This document shows, in pieces, positions 1 to 8,592 of a stretch of 64,000 bases of DNA. Numbering within the stretch: position 1 is the first letter of the stretch; each line of letters opens with the position of its first letter. The position numbers and the translations under genes were made by a program. A model generated the notes under the pieces. It worked only from the letters and a program-made list of their open reading frames with translations, was not told where the DNA came from and did not search any database. Where the stretch lies: positions 1,116,001 to 1,180,000 of the forward strand of contig NZ_CP014699.1 in the NCBI RefSeq assembly GCF_001642085.1, given 5' to 3'. The DNA comes from Streptococcus pantholopis. Lineage in GTDB: Bacteria > Bacillota > Bacilli > Lactobacillales > Streptococcaceae.

Positions 1-1353
1 AGCTGTACAGACAAGCATTAAAAAGGTTCCGACACTAAGCAGTCCTTTTAAAATTAAGGTAAATAGCAGGGCAGTTCCTGCACTGATAGCAATTTTAGCT
101 AAACTAATATTTTTAAACATGGGCAAGACTAATTCCCGCAAAAAATAGAGCTGCACTAAAGCAACAGAGAGCTCAGCAGCCGTACTGGCTATCGCTGCTC
201 CGCTGGCTCCCAGCAAAGGAATCAAAAATATATTTAGCAAAATATCTAGAACCGCACCTATAACTGTTGAGAGAACAACTAATTTTTCTCTATTAGTCGG
301 TACCAATATCTGCATACCCATCAGATTAGAAAGACCAATGAATAAGACAGTCGGCAGAATAAGCTGCATCGGCAGCACTGCCGGCAAAAAAGCATCACCT
401 GATAAAAAGAGAATACTTTCTTTAGAAGTGATAATAAAATAAACAACTAAAGGCACTGCGACGACAAATACAAAGTTCAAAGCTTTTTGCACTAGGTATT
501 TAAAATCTTCATGACGTTTTTTTTCGAAATAAAAAGATAAGCGGGGCAAAAGAACGGCTCCTAAAGATGTTACGATACTGACAAGAATTTGTTTGACCTT
601 AACTGCCGCAGAATAATAACCAACCTCTGTGTCTCCTTTGACAAAACCCAAAATAGTGGTATCAACATTTAAATAGATTGTTGAAGAGACTGTGAGCAAA
701 AAGAAAGATAAAGTTGGCTTAAGATGCTGTTTCAAATCAAGATTCTTCATCGGCTTTAAATGAACAATTCGACGAAGATTCAGAAAGTTTAAGAGGTTAG
801 ACCCTACCGCAGCAAACACAGTCAATCCACCGTAAATGACATAATTCCCAGAATTTTTCACTAATAAAAACATAAGTATCAGCGAAAGCAACTTAAAAAC
901 AATTGAACGAACAGTAATATAAGAGTAACGTTCTAAAGCTTTATAAAGCCAATCAACTCCAAGAACATTAAAAACCAAAGTTGATGACATCAGCAGATAA
1001 AGCAGCTTCTCCTGAGACAATTTTGGGACCGTTGCTACAGCGATAGTTAAGGCAACTAAGGCTAAAAGCATAACAAGAGCATTTAACAGCATAATCTCTT
1101 GTACTGTTTTATCCAGCTTTTCTTCATTATCCCGAACCTTAGCGCAGGCCCTGATTCCGTAAGTAGGAATACCAAGCATACCAACCATTGAGAAATACGA
1201 GATAATCGATGTAGCAAAGGTGACTGTCCCTACACCGCTGGCTCCGAGTACTCTGGAAACATATGGGAAGGTGAGCAGGGGAAAAATAAAGTTGGATATT
1301 GTTAAAATAAAATTCATCAGAAAATTAAATCTAACAGAATGATAGCGGTTCAT
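1..1353 (-). CDS. Wzx-type polysaccharide flippase (C-terminus outside window)
   Basis: The minus strand is open from an ATG at 1353 to the window edge, giving 451 codons without a stop. The ATG follows a strong GGAGGTGA site. The product is almost wholly hydrophobic, with repeated membrane helices, and begins with residues typical of oligosaccharide flippases of the MOP/RfbX family (an N-terminal FPYVSRVLG-like segment and a VGYYSAAVK segment). In this family the protein moves lipid-linked repeat units across the membrane in Wzy-dependent synthesis. It lies 46 bases downstream of cpsE in the same direction, so it belongs to the same operon. The rest of the glycan cluster should continue left of the window. 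The 3' end cannot be seen. Confidence 0.85.
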   Translation of the reverse strand, partial: MNRYHSVRFNFLMNFILTISNFIFPLLTFPYVSRVLGASGVGTVTFATSIISYFSMVGMLGIPTYGIRACAKVRDNEEKLDKTVQEIMLLNALVMLLALVALTIAVATVPKLSQEKLLYLLMSSTLVFNVLGVDWLYKALERYSYITVRSIVFKLLSLILMFLLVKNSGNYVIYGGLTVFAAVGSNLLNFLNLRRIVHLKPMKNLDLKQHLKPTLSFFLLTVSSTIYLNVDTTILGFVKGDTEVGYYSAAVKVKQILVSIVTSLGAVLLPRLSFYFEKKRHEDFKYLVQKALNFVFVVAVPLVVYFIITSKESILFLSGDAFLPAVLPMQLILPTVLFIGLSNLMGMQILVPTNREKLVVLSTVIGAVLDILLNIFLIPLLGASGAAIASTAAELSVALVQLYFLRELVLPMFKNISLAKIAISAGTALLFTLILKGLLSVGTFLMLVCTA

Positions 1354-1399
1354 TTCACCTCCATTTATGCACCTAAGACCTAAGAAAGATGAAAGCATT

Positions 1400-2782
1400 T
1401 TATTTACTCCCATCTCTCATTAACACGACTTTGAATGTTTTCAAAATTATCTTTATATCCAGCCAAACTGACCAGTGCTCGATATAAGCCAAATCTAAAG
1501 CAACCACCTTTTCAAAATCTTTTATATTACTGCGGCCGGATACTTGCCACATACCGGTAATACCAGGCTTCATCGCTAAACGTTTAAAATGGTGAAGTTC
1601 GTACTTTTGGTATTCATCAACTGTCGGCGGCCGTGTTCCCACCAAAGACATTTCACCCTTTAACACATTGATAAACTGCGGCAGTTCATCAATTGACCAG
1701 TTCCTAAGTTTACGGCCGAAAGGAAAGACTCTGGGGTCATTATCCATTTTAAACATATGTGCCGTAGTCACATTATTAACAGCCAGCAAATCTTTTTTGC
1801 GCTCCTCAGCATCCATATACATGCTGCGAAATTTGTAAATCTCAAATATTTTGCCATTCTGCCCAACACGCTTTTGTTTAAAAAACAAGGGACCTTTAGA
1901 CTGCTTCTGCACAATCGGATAAATGCACAGAGCTACTGCAGCAGTAAAAACAAGACCAAATAAGGACAAAACGATATCCAGTAGCCTTTTTAAGCATAAA
2001 AAACGGTAGTCGGCAGAGGTAAACGAATAGGTTAAAATCTTGGGCCAGCCGTAAGAACTAGTGGAAACTTTCCCAAAACCATTTTTTTGCTGTTCCAAGG
2101 CCTCTATAGAAACCGGCAGACCTAAAATCGTAAAGTATTCCTGCCATAGTAAATAATCCTGTTTGGCGTCACTATCAACATAAACAGCGTTTACTTCATG
2201 ATGCCGTAAAAAGGTTTCAACAGCTGCAAAATCCTGTAATAGAGGCAAATCAGCTTGAGCAGATCTTTGCTGAGGGCTCATATAGGCTGCAATTTGACAA
2301 TTTTGGCTTTTCAGCAGAGCTTCAGTTTTAGCCAGATTAGTAAAACGAGTTAGTAAAATAATCTTCTTTTCCGGCTGACTGATGCTTTTTATCAGATAAT
2401 GCACAGCAAAACGAAAAAAACTTGTCAGCAGAAAAACCAAAAGCAGTAATTTTAAAAGCCAAAAAGGGGAGAGTGTGAATGACCGGCCGTCAGGAAGATA
2501 AGCCGCTGTAAGAACCATTATAAAAGCGAGCAAAAACTCCCCAGTAAACTTAAAAATATAAGGAATTTCCCGAATGCTGCTTCTCTGATGGATATAAGTA
2601 TAATCATTTGCTAACAGGGAAAATAAAACAGTTACAAAAGCAGCGGCAAAAGGCAGCAGGCCTTTTATATTAAAAACCGAGACAAAAGAAAAGGGCCACG
2701 ACAGCAAATAAAATGAACCAAGGATACTGACAATATCTGAAATAAGAAACAGAATCTTCGAACCTGATGATTCACTGTACAT
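1400..2782 (-). CDS. cpsE: Undecaprenyl-phosphate sugar phosphotransferase (CpsE/WchA type)
   Basis: Initiating transferase that links the first sugar-1-phosphate to undecaprenyl phosphate. The frame opens upstream at 2857, but I choose the ATG at 2782: it has a GGGAGA site, avoids overlapping cpsD and gives 460 residues, usual for CpsE. The N-terminal half has four membrane helices and a nucleotide-binding-like middle. The C-terminal catalytic half carries the family blocks KRLLDIVLS (last helix), KFRSMYMDAEE, IDELPQFINVLKGEMSLVGTRPP (partly quoted: DELPQ and GTRPP) and KPGITGMWQVSGRS. It starts 19 bases after the cpsD stop and is followed closely by the flippase. The donor sugar (glucose or galactose phosphate) cannot be told from the sequence. 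Confidence 0.9.
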   Translation of the reverse strand: MYSESSGSKILFLISDIVSILGSFYLLSWPFSFVSVFNIKGLLPFAAAFVTVLFSLLANDYTYIHQRSSIREIPYIFKFTGEFLLAFIMVLTAAYLPDGRSFTLSPFWLLKLLLLVFLLTSFFRFAVHYLIKSISQPEKKIILLTRFTNLAKTEALLKSQNCQIAAYMSPQQRSAQADLPLLQDFAAVETFLRHHEVNAVYVDSDAKQDYLLWQEYFTILGLPVSIEALEQQKNGFGKVSTSSYGWPKILTYSFTSADYRFLCLKRLLDIVLSLFGLVFTAAVALCIYPIVQKQSKGPLFFKQKRVGQNGKIFEIYKFRSMYMDAEERKKDLLAVNNVTTAHMFKMDNDPRVFPFGRKLRNWSIDELPQFINVLKGEMSLVGTRPPTVDEYQKYELHHFKRLAMKPGITGMWQVSGRSNIKDFEKVVALDLAYIEHWSVWLDIKIILKTFKVVLMRDGSK

Positions 2783-2801
2783 TAGCCATTCTCCCAATCT
2801 T

Positions 2802-3518
2802 TTACTTTTTTCCCTTTTTAGCCGGCTGTTTCTTGATAGGCTTGCCGTAAGCCCCATATGGACCGTAGCTATCCGAATCTATCTCCGCTCGATTCAAGAC
2901 AACACCAAGAAATGCTGAACCGCTTTGCTGCAGCTGATTTTTAGCTTTAATTAGAAAACGTCGTTTAGTGCTGCCTGCTTCTGCAACAAGAATACTGGCA
3001 TCAGCATTTTGGGCAACAACCGCAGCGTCAAGCCCTAAACCGATGGAGGGGGTGTCAATGATAACATAGTCATATAAATCACTCACCGCTTCTATCAGCT
3101 GACTGAAATCCGCACTTTGCAATAAATCTAAATCTGCCTGATCGGCATTTGAACTGCCTGCCGGAAGAACCACCAAATGCTCAGCATCCGTTTCACAAAT
3201 AATATCTGACAATTCAGATTTACCTGCAAAAAAATCAACTAGCCCTTTATTATCTTCTGCCGGGGAAGAAAAAAAGTTGCTAAAAGCAGAATTTCCTGCA
3301 TCAGCATCCAGTAAAAGCGTTTGAAAACCTGCTCTGGCAAAAGACAAGGCCAGATTAAGCGAAACTGTTGTTTTCCCTTCGCCCGGTGAAACAGAGGTTA
3401 CCACAATGGTTTTGCAGTTTCGCCCCTTAAACTGAACAGCCTTGCGAACCCTGTTATAATAATCTTTAGTCAGCTGAACAGCTTTGGCTTGTGATTTTAC
3501 CAATTCTAATTGTGCCAT
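2802..3518 (-). CDS. cpsD: CpsD-type autophosphorylating tyrosine kinase
   Basis: Cytoplasmic BY-kinase that works with the membrane adaptor CpsC to control polysaccharide chain length and export. Walker A SPGEGKTT lies near residues 44-51 and the A' motif LLLDAD near 68-73. A second aspartate motif follows in YDYVIIDTPS. The C-terminus has the autophosphorylation cluster, tyrosines near 218, 221 and 224 spaced by three, followed by a lysine-rich tail. Length 238 fits the family. The start at 3518 follows AAGGAG. It sits 68 bases after cpsC. Its usual counter-enzyme, the CpsB phosphatase, is not present in the operon segment seen here. Confidence 0.93.
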   Translation of the reverse strand: MAQLELVKSQAKAVQLTKDYYNRVRKAVQFKGRNCKTIVVTSVSPGEGKTTVSLNLALSFARAGFQTLLLDADAGNSAFSNFFSSPAEDNKGLVDFFAGKSELSDIICETDAEHLVVLPAGSSNADQADLDLLQSADFSQLIEAVSDLYDYVIIDTPSIGLGLDAAVVAQNADASILVAEAGSTKRRFLIKAKNQLQQSGSAFLGVVLNRAEIDSDSYGPYGAYGKPIKKQPAKKGKK

Positions 3519-3586
3519 TTTAAACTCCTTATATAAGTTATAAAGCCAGTATAGAATCCGATTTCAATAGAATTTCGACATCTACT

Positions 3587-4276
3587 CTATGACATCTTGT
3601 CTGTATCAGGAATTACTCCAAGCAAAGGCATTCCGAGAGCTTCTTCAATATCTTCAGGGCCTTTGACACGATCGCTTAAGAGTTCAAACAAGAGTACACC
3701 GACAACTGCCAGAAAGGCGCCGCCAGCAAAACCTAAAACAAGATTACGCTTGACACTTGGTGAAGACGGTCTTGCCGGTTTCTCTGCTTCTTCTAGTACC
3801 GTCACTTTCTCTATCTTAGTTACAGTTTCAATTCTTTCTGCTGCCGCTTTACGGACTGCGTTGGCCAAATCAGCCGTTTCTTTGGCATTATGCCCTTCGA
3901 CTGAAATAGAAATAACCCGTGTATCGGTAGGAACAGAGACAGAAACCATCCCGGACAGTTCTCCAGGTGTCAACGAACTGTCTCCTTTTTCAATAGCATC
4001 TGCTAAAACATCACGCGATACAATGATTTCTTTGTAATCATTAACAAGATAACCAACTGCCTGAAGGTCGTCCGGAGTTAAACTTTCGCTGCTTTTATTG
4101 ACGATATAAAAGCGGGTTGTCGCAGTATAGGTCGGTTCGATTAAGAAAAGTGTCCCCAAAAAAGCAAGTGCCGCACAAAAAAGTGAGACAAAGGTGATAA
4201 GGAACTTTCTGCTCCAGAGTTTTTTAAGGAGATAAAAAACATTAATTTCAAAGCCAGTATTTTTATTCGTATCCAT
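3587..4276 (-). CDS. cpsC: CpsC-type polysaccharide co-polymerase (Wzz-like adaptor)
   Basis: Membrane protein of 229 residues with one helix near residues 28-50 and a second near 180-200, and an extracellular Wzz domain between them. The proline-rich segment PARPSSP lies just before the second helix, as usual in Wzz proteins. Family knowledge: CpsC activates the CpsD kinase and sets chain length. The start at 4276 follows AGGAGAGA. It is preceded directly by cpsA with a gap of only 99 bases, where other streptococci usually have cpsB. Confidence 0.92.
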   Translation of the reverse strand: MDTNKNTGFEINVFYLLKKLWSRKFLITFVSLFCAALAFLGTLFLIEPTYTATTRFYIVNKSSESLTPDDLQAVGYLVNDYKEIIVSRDVLADAIEKGDSSLTPGELSGMVSVSVPTDTRVISISVEGHNAKETADLANAVRKAAAERIETVTKIEKVTVLEEAEKPARPSSPSVKRNLVLGFAGGAFLAVVGVLLFELLSDRVKGPEDIEEALGMPLLGVIPDTDKMS

Positions 4277-4375
4277 TCTCTCTCCTAAGTATAATGTTTT
4301 TCAGTCATTGTCTGAGCCAAAATTTCTGCAAGTCAGGGAAATAGATTTAAGCTGCGGAGCTGTTGTTTAAAACGA

Positions 4376-5848
4376 TCAGGGCTTGTCAGACATGATGTCT
4401 TTAATAGCCTGCGAAGCCTTTTCCACACTGGACTGATCTAATTCCAACATATAAAGATTTGCTGTCGGCATCGCATAAGAAGTCAGCTGACCGGTGGACC
4501 CTTCTCCTGTCACTTCTTGCTGAGTAACCGTAAATCGGCTTCCTGAATCCAACTGAGTGTTAGCCAAATCCATCATTGTATTTAAGGACATATTAGTCTG
4601 CACAGAATCCTGCAGACTGGAAATAACAGCTGAATAAGCTGACAAAGAGTTTAGACTGGTCAGTTTATTTAAGATAGCTGAAAGGACTTTCATTTGATTC
4701 TTGCCGCGGTCATTGTCGCCGCCATCTAGAGCATAACGTTCCCGTACAAAAGCAAGGGCTTTCTCCGAATCTAAAGTCACATTGCCGACTTCAAATGTAT
4801 AGTTACTGTCTGTATAGCTTGTAAAAGCCTGATCATTATACACTGTGATACCACCGACAGCATCCACAAGGTTCATAAAAGAAGTGAAATTAATTCTGGC
4901 GTAGTAATCAATATCAATGTCATAAAGATTTTCAAGAGTCTGCATCGAGGTCTCAACACCGTATATTCCAGCGTGAGTCAGCTTGTCATATTGATTGGCG
5001 CCGCCATTAGGAATTTGAACATAAGCATCCCTAGGTGTTGTTGTCATCAACACTTTATGGGTTTTCATATTGACAGTCAAAATGATATTTACATCTGAAC
5101 GGGATACAGTTGAGATCGAGCCATAGGTATCAATACCACTGACGTAGATATTGAAAACATCTGAGTCTGCCGACTGGGCTCTGGAATCTTTAATCTTTGT
5201 CTTTATAGTGTAACTGTAGACCTCTTTGAGCTTTTCCTGATAGTTTTCATCAGACAACTCTAGCAGGCTTGAATAACTGCTGTTCATCACCATAGCTTGG
5301 CTGCTGCCGTCACGTAAATGTTCATAAGCTTCTTGATAAGAAGCCACATTGACAGTGTTTAGGGCAACTCCTTTATCGGACTGGATGTGCGCAAGCAAAT
5401 CAGCAATATTTGTCCCATCGCTTTCAGTAGGTGCTTCAACATCAGACAGCTCGCTGATATCCGAAACAGAACTTTCAGCTGGTACAACGACACTCATCTT
5501 AATTTCCGAATAAGCCGCTGAGTTATTTAAATCATCCGCAATATTAATTGCCGACCTGAATCCGTAAAGAATGCCGGCTGACAGAAGCGAAAACAGCACC
5601 AGGCCCAAACTGGTCAAGATCTTACCTTTTTTTAGAATAATCAATATTAGGCCGATAGCAAAGACCAAAAGCAGGACCGCTGTCAGGATAAGATTAATAT
5701 GGCGAAAAGCTAAAAAATTATGGGAAAACATGGTAAAAATAACCATGCCCGCAAGCAAAGCATACAGGACTAATAAAGTAAGATTAACAACCGTCCAAGT
5801 ACTGTTGTTTGACTTTGAATTTTTTCTTTTACTAGAGCGTGTCGCCAT
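4376..5848 (-). CDS. cpsA: LCP-family cell wall glycopolymer ligase (CpsA-like)
   Basis: LytR-CpsA-Psr protein of 490 residues that attaches lipid-linked polysaccharide to peptidoglycan. Three membrane helices occupy about residues 18-105. An accessory domain follows, then the LCP domain from about 235, beginning with a DVNIILTVN-type strand, the conserved TPRDAY motif that binds polyprenyl phosphate, and a downstream RERYALDGGDNDRGKNQ block with arginines typical of the active site. The start at 5848 follows AGGAGA. It is the first gene of the minus-strand operon and has a good promoter (see 5891-5919). Confidence 0.92.
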   Translation of the reverse strand: MATRSSKRKNSKSNNSTWTVVNLTLLVLYALLAGMVIFTMFSHNFLAFRHINLILTAVLLLVFAIGLILIILKKGKILTSLGLVLFSLLSAGILYGFRSAINIADDLNNSAAYSEIKMSVVVPAESSVSDISELSDVEAPTESDGTNIADLLAHIQSDKGVALNTVNVASYQEAYEHLRDGSSQAMVMNSSYSSLLELSDENYQEKLKEVYSYTIKTKIKDSRAQSADSDVFNIYVSGIDTYGSISTVSRSDVNIILTVNMKTHKVLMTTTPRDAYVQIPNGGANQYDKLTHAGIYGVETSMQTLENLYDIDIDYYARINFTSFMNLVDAVGGITVYNDQAFTSYTDSNYTFEVGNVTLDSEKALAFVRERYALDGGDNDRGKNQMKVLSAILNKLTSLNSLSAYSAVISSLQDSVQTNMSLNTMMDLANTQLDSGSRFTVTQQEVTGEGSTGQLTSYAMPTANLYMLELDQSSVEKASQAIKDIMSDKP

Positions 5849-5890
5849 TAAGATTTCTCCTGCTTTTCCAAAAAATCATTTATCTTATAT

Positions 5891-5919
5891 AATATATCAT
5901 TATTTTAGCGTCTTTGCAA
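5891..5919 (-). promoter_or_regulatory. Probable sigma-A promoter of the cps operon
   Basis: Read on the minus strand, TTGCAA (5919-5914) and TATATT (5896-5891) are separated by exactly 17 bases. The -10 lies about 43 bases before the cpsA start. It faces away from cpsY. Confidence 0.6.
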
Positions 5920-6047
5920 TTTTTCCTGAAAAGAATCCTAGCTAGTTATAGGGATTCTGCTAGGTTTTGCAATACAATGTCGTCAGACAGTAACTCTATT
6001 AAAAAAACAGCAATAAATCACATTTTGGATTAAGGTGCACTGGTTTG

Positions 6048-6066
6048 CTTGCCCGACGGGCTTTTT
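6048..6066 (+). promoter_or_regulatory. Terminator-like hairpin just before cpsY
   Basis: GCCC-GAC-GGGC is followed by six T. It ends about 17 bases before the cpsY ATG, so it sits in the probable leader rather than after a gene. No plus-strand gene ends upstream. It could attenuate cpsY or hold back read-through into it. The stem is only four bases. Confidence 0.35.
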
Positions 6067-6083
6067 TAAGCTAAAATAAGGTT

Positions 6084-7025
6084 ATGCGAATTCAACAGTT
6101 ACATTATATTATCAAAATCGTAGAAACAGGAAGTATGAATGAGGCTGCCAAACAGCTTTTCATCACCCAACCCAGTCTTTCCAACGCTGTCCGGGACTTG
6201 GAACGCGAGATGGGAATTGAGATTTTTATCCGCAATCCTAAAGGGATTACTTTAACCAAAGACGGCGTTGAATTTCTCTCCTATGCCCGTCAAGTCGTCG
6301 AACAGACGGCTCTTCTTGAGGAACGTTATAAAAATAAAGAGACATCGCGGGAACTTTTCAGTGTATCGGCACAGCATTATGCCTTTGTGGTAAATGCTTT
6401 TGTTTCTTTGCTTAAAGGAACCGATATGACTCAGTACGAACTCTTCCTTCGGGAGACCAGAACCTGGGAAATTATTGATGATGTTAAGAATTTTCGCTCA
6501 GAAATCGGCGTCCTCTTTTTGAATAACTATAACCGTGATGTCCTGACAAAATTGCTGGATGACAGTCATTTGCAGTATACTACTCTTTTTAAAACCCGCC
6601 CCCATATCTTTGTCAGCAAAACCAATCCGCTGGCCGGCAGAGAAAAAGTAACAATCGAAGATTTGGAAGACTTTCCCTATCTCAGCTACGATCAAGGGAT
6701 TCATAATTCCTTTTATTATTCCGAAGAAATTATGTCACAAATTCCCCATTCAAAATCTATTGTGGTTAGTGACCGGGCAACCCTTTTTAATCTTCTAATC
6801 GGACTTGATGGCTATACTGTTGCTACCGGTATCTTAAACAGTAATTTAAATGGTGATAATATCCTTTCTATTCCTTTGGATGTAGATGATGAAATTGAGA
6901 TCGTCTATATCAAGCACGAGAAAGCCAACCTATCTAAAATGGGTGAAAAATTTATTGATTATCTTTTAGAAGAAGTTCAGTTTGATAATGTTTCACTGGA
7001 AGATGATGAGAGACAGCTTAAGTAA
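6084..7025 (+). CDS. cpsY: LysR-family regulator CpsY (MtaR type)
   Basis: LysR-type activator/repressor of 313 residues. The N-terminal winged helix is clear: SMNEAAKQLFITQPSLSNAV at about residues 18-37, then LERE(M)GIEIF. The rest is the LysR effector domain. Position (divergent from cpsA) and length match streptococcal CpsY/MtaR, which despite its name is reported to control methionine transport and immune-survival genes rather than capsule. The ATG at 6084 has only a weak AAGG site, and a terminator-like hairpin lies just upstream. Its own terminator at 7031-7068 is interrupted by the ISL3 element. Confidence 0.9.
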   Translation: MRIQQLHYIIKIVETGSMNEAAKQLFITQPSLSNAVRDLEREMGIEIFIRNPKGITLTKDGVEFLSYARQVVEQTALLEERYKNKETSRELFSVSAQHYAFVVNAFVSLLKGTDMTQYELFLRETRTWEIIDDVKNFRSEIGVLFLNNYNRDVLTKLLDDSHLQYTTLFKTRPHIFVSKTNPLAGREKVTIEDLEDFPYLSYDQGIHNSFYYSEEIMSQIPHSKSIVVSDRATLFNLLIGLDGYTVATGILNSNLNGDNILSIPLDVDDEIEIVYIKHEKANLSKMGEKFIDYLLEEVQFDNVSLEDDERQLK

Positions 7026-7030
7026 TTTTT

Positions 7031-7068
7031 GGAGATTAGGTATCTGTACTGCCTTGTCTCCTTTTATT
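7031..7068 (+). terminator. Terminator of cpsY, T-tract is the ISL3 target site
   Basis: GGAGA (7031-7035) pairs with TCTCC (7057-7061), with AGG/CCT inside, followed by the T-rich CTTTTATT. That octamer is the duplicated target of the element inserted directly after it, so the terminator itself remains intact. Confidence 0.55.
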
Positions 7069-7744
7069 GGCTCTATAATATCTGTAGTGGGTAACTCCAC
7101 TGCGGAAATTATGGCGCTTTTTTTGCTATACAAAAAAAGTCCCATATGACTTATAATGAAAAGCGACCAAACATCTCATTAGAAAGACTCATATGGAACA
7201 TCTTAAGCATACCACAGAATTAATCGGAATGAAAGACCCAAATATCATCATAGAGAGTGCTGGTAAAGACGATAGGCATATTGTCATTAAAGCTAAGCTG
7301 GATTATCCACCAAAACCATGTCCTCTTTGTAACGAAGCCATGATCAAATATGATTTCCAAAAACCATCAACCATTCCACTCCTAGACATCCAAGAGATCC
7401 AAGGCATGCCATCCCTCCTCTTTCAGGAAAGGAGAGTGAACGCCTTCTTTGGACTCATTGAAGAGCACATCAAGCGAGTCACTCCTGCTTTCAGGTCTGT
7501 TTTCAAGACCTTCTTGAAATACAAACCTTATATTATCAACGCGCTTGAACTTCCCTATTCCAATGCCAAACTAGAGGCTAGCAATAAGCTTATCAAGGAC
7601 ATTAAGCGAAATGCCTTTGGTTTTAGGAATTTCAAGAACTTTAAAAACAAAATACTCATCGCTTTGAACATTCAAAAAGAGAGAACCAACCTGATTCTCT
7701 CTCGTGCTTAGATATAAGTCACCCACTACAGTTGACAAAGAGCC
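7069..7744 (+). mobile_element. Internally deleted ISL3-family insertion element
   Basis: A 676-base element with imperfect terminal inverted repeats. The left end reads GGCTCTATAATATCTGTAGT and the right end, reverse complemented, GGCTCTTTGTCAACTGTAGT; both continue with GGGT. It is bounded by a perfect 8-bp direct repeat CTTTTATT (7061-7068 and 7745-7752), the duplication length of ISL3 elements. Full ISL3 elements are about 1.4 kb; this one keeps the two ends and a shortened transposase frame. Either it moved in this short form with help from a complete copy elsewhere, or it lost its middle after insertion. Confidence 0.85.
7193..7711 (+). pseudogene. ISL3 transposase, in-frame internal deletion
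   Basis: The 172-residue product joins the N-terminus of an ISL3 transposase (first about 75 residues, with one PCPLC half of the zinc-binding region) to its C-terminus (from about residue 80: a PYSNAKLEASNKLIKDIKR block and a NFKNKILIAL block). The catalytic DDE centre between them is mostly missing, so it cannot be an active transposase. The frame stayed open across the junction, which suggests the deletion is recent. Confidence 0.85.
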
Positions 7745-7761
7745 CTTTTATTAAAATAGTC

Positions 7762-7797
7762 GAAACGCCCTTAGTCTGTCAAGGCTAAGGGCGTTTC
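7762..7797. terminator. Hairpin between the ISL3 element and deoD
   Basis: A perfect 13-bp stem, GAAACGCCCTTAG (7762-7774) with its complement at 7785-7797. It lies after deoD on the minus strand, so it probably ends the rpiA-deoB-punA-deoD transcript; the T-tract is weak. Confidence 0.65.
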
Positions 7798-7858
7798 AGT
7801 ATTAAAAAGGTTTGGTTTATGAGGGCTTTTGAGTATAGACCGCAGTCATAGCGCAATA

Positions 7859-8578
7859 TCAGCCTTTATTGTCAGCAAGCAAGGTTTCCAGGCCTACTGT
7901 CATCATGTCAGTAAAAGTTGTCTCACGTTCCTCTGCTGTTGTGTCTTCCTCAGGGTGAATCAAACTGTCAGATATCGTCATAACTGCCAGTGCCTGAACA
8001 TGGTAACGAGCCGCTAAATAATAGAGAGCAGCTGCTTCCATCTCAATGGCCTTTACCCCGTATTCACCTAACTGTATATTGCGCTCAGGCATGCTCGAAT
8101 AAAAAACATCTGATGATAAAACAGTCCCCACATGGCTTACCAGCCCTAGATTTTCGGCAATATGGTAAGCCTTATCCAAGAGTGTAAAATCAGCAATTTG
8201 CGGAAAATCATATTCAGGCCAGTCATTGCTTATTATGCGAGAATTAGTTGCCGCGGCCTGGGCTAAAACCAATTCCCGTACATGGACATTCGGATCGATA
8301 GAGCCTGCAGTTCCCACACGGATAAGTTTTTTGACCCCATAATCGCGGATAAGCTCATTAACATAAATAGAAATAGAAGGCATCCCCATCCCTGTCCCCA
8401 TTACAGAGACAGCCTGTCCTTTATAGAAGCCTGTATAACCCAGCATGCCCCGGATAGTATTAAAACAAGCTGCTTTTTCTAAAAAGTTTTCGGCAATAAA
8501 TTTAGCCCTTAATGGATCCCCAGGAAGAAGGATTTTATCTGCAATCTCACCTGATTTTGCTCCAATATGAATTGACAT
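7859..8578 (-). CDS. deoD: Purine nucleoside phosphorylase, DeoD type
   Basis: Phosphorolysis of purine (deoxy)nucleosides to base and (deoxy)ribose-1-phosphate. The 239-residue product starts with the family sequence [20 protein letters not shown] (phosphate-binding GDPLR) and has the RVGTAGS block and the nucleoside-binding IEMEAAALY block. DeoD enzymes are hexameric and accept adenosine. The start follows AGGAGA. It lies 14 bases after punA, so the two purine phosphorylases are co-transcribed with deoB and rpiA. Confidence 0.95.
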   Translation of the reverse strand: MSIHIGAKSGEIADKILLPGDPLRAKFIAENFLEKAACFNTIRGMLGYTGFYKGQAVSVMGTGMGMPSISIYVNELIRDYGVKKLIRVGTAGSIDPNVHVRELVLAQAAATNSRIISNDWPEYDFPQIADFTLLDKAYHIAENLGLVSHVGTVLSSDVFYSSMPERNIQLGEYGVKAIEMEAAALYYLAARYHVQALAVMTISDSLIHPEEDTTAEERETTFTDMMTVGLETLLADNKG

Positions 8579-8592
8579 CTGCTTCTCCTAAA

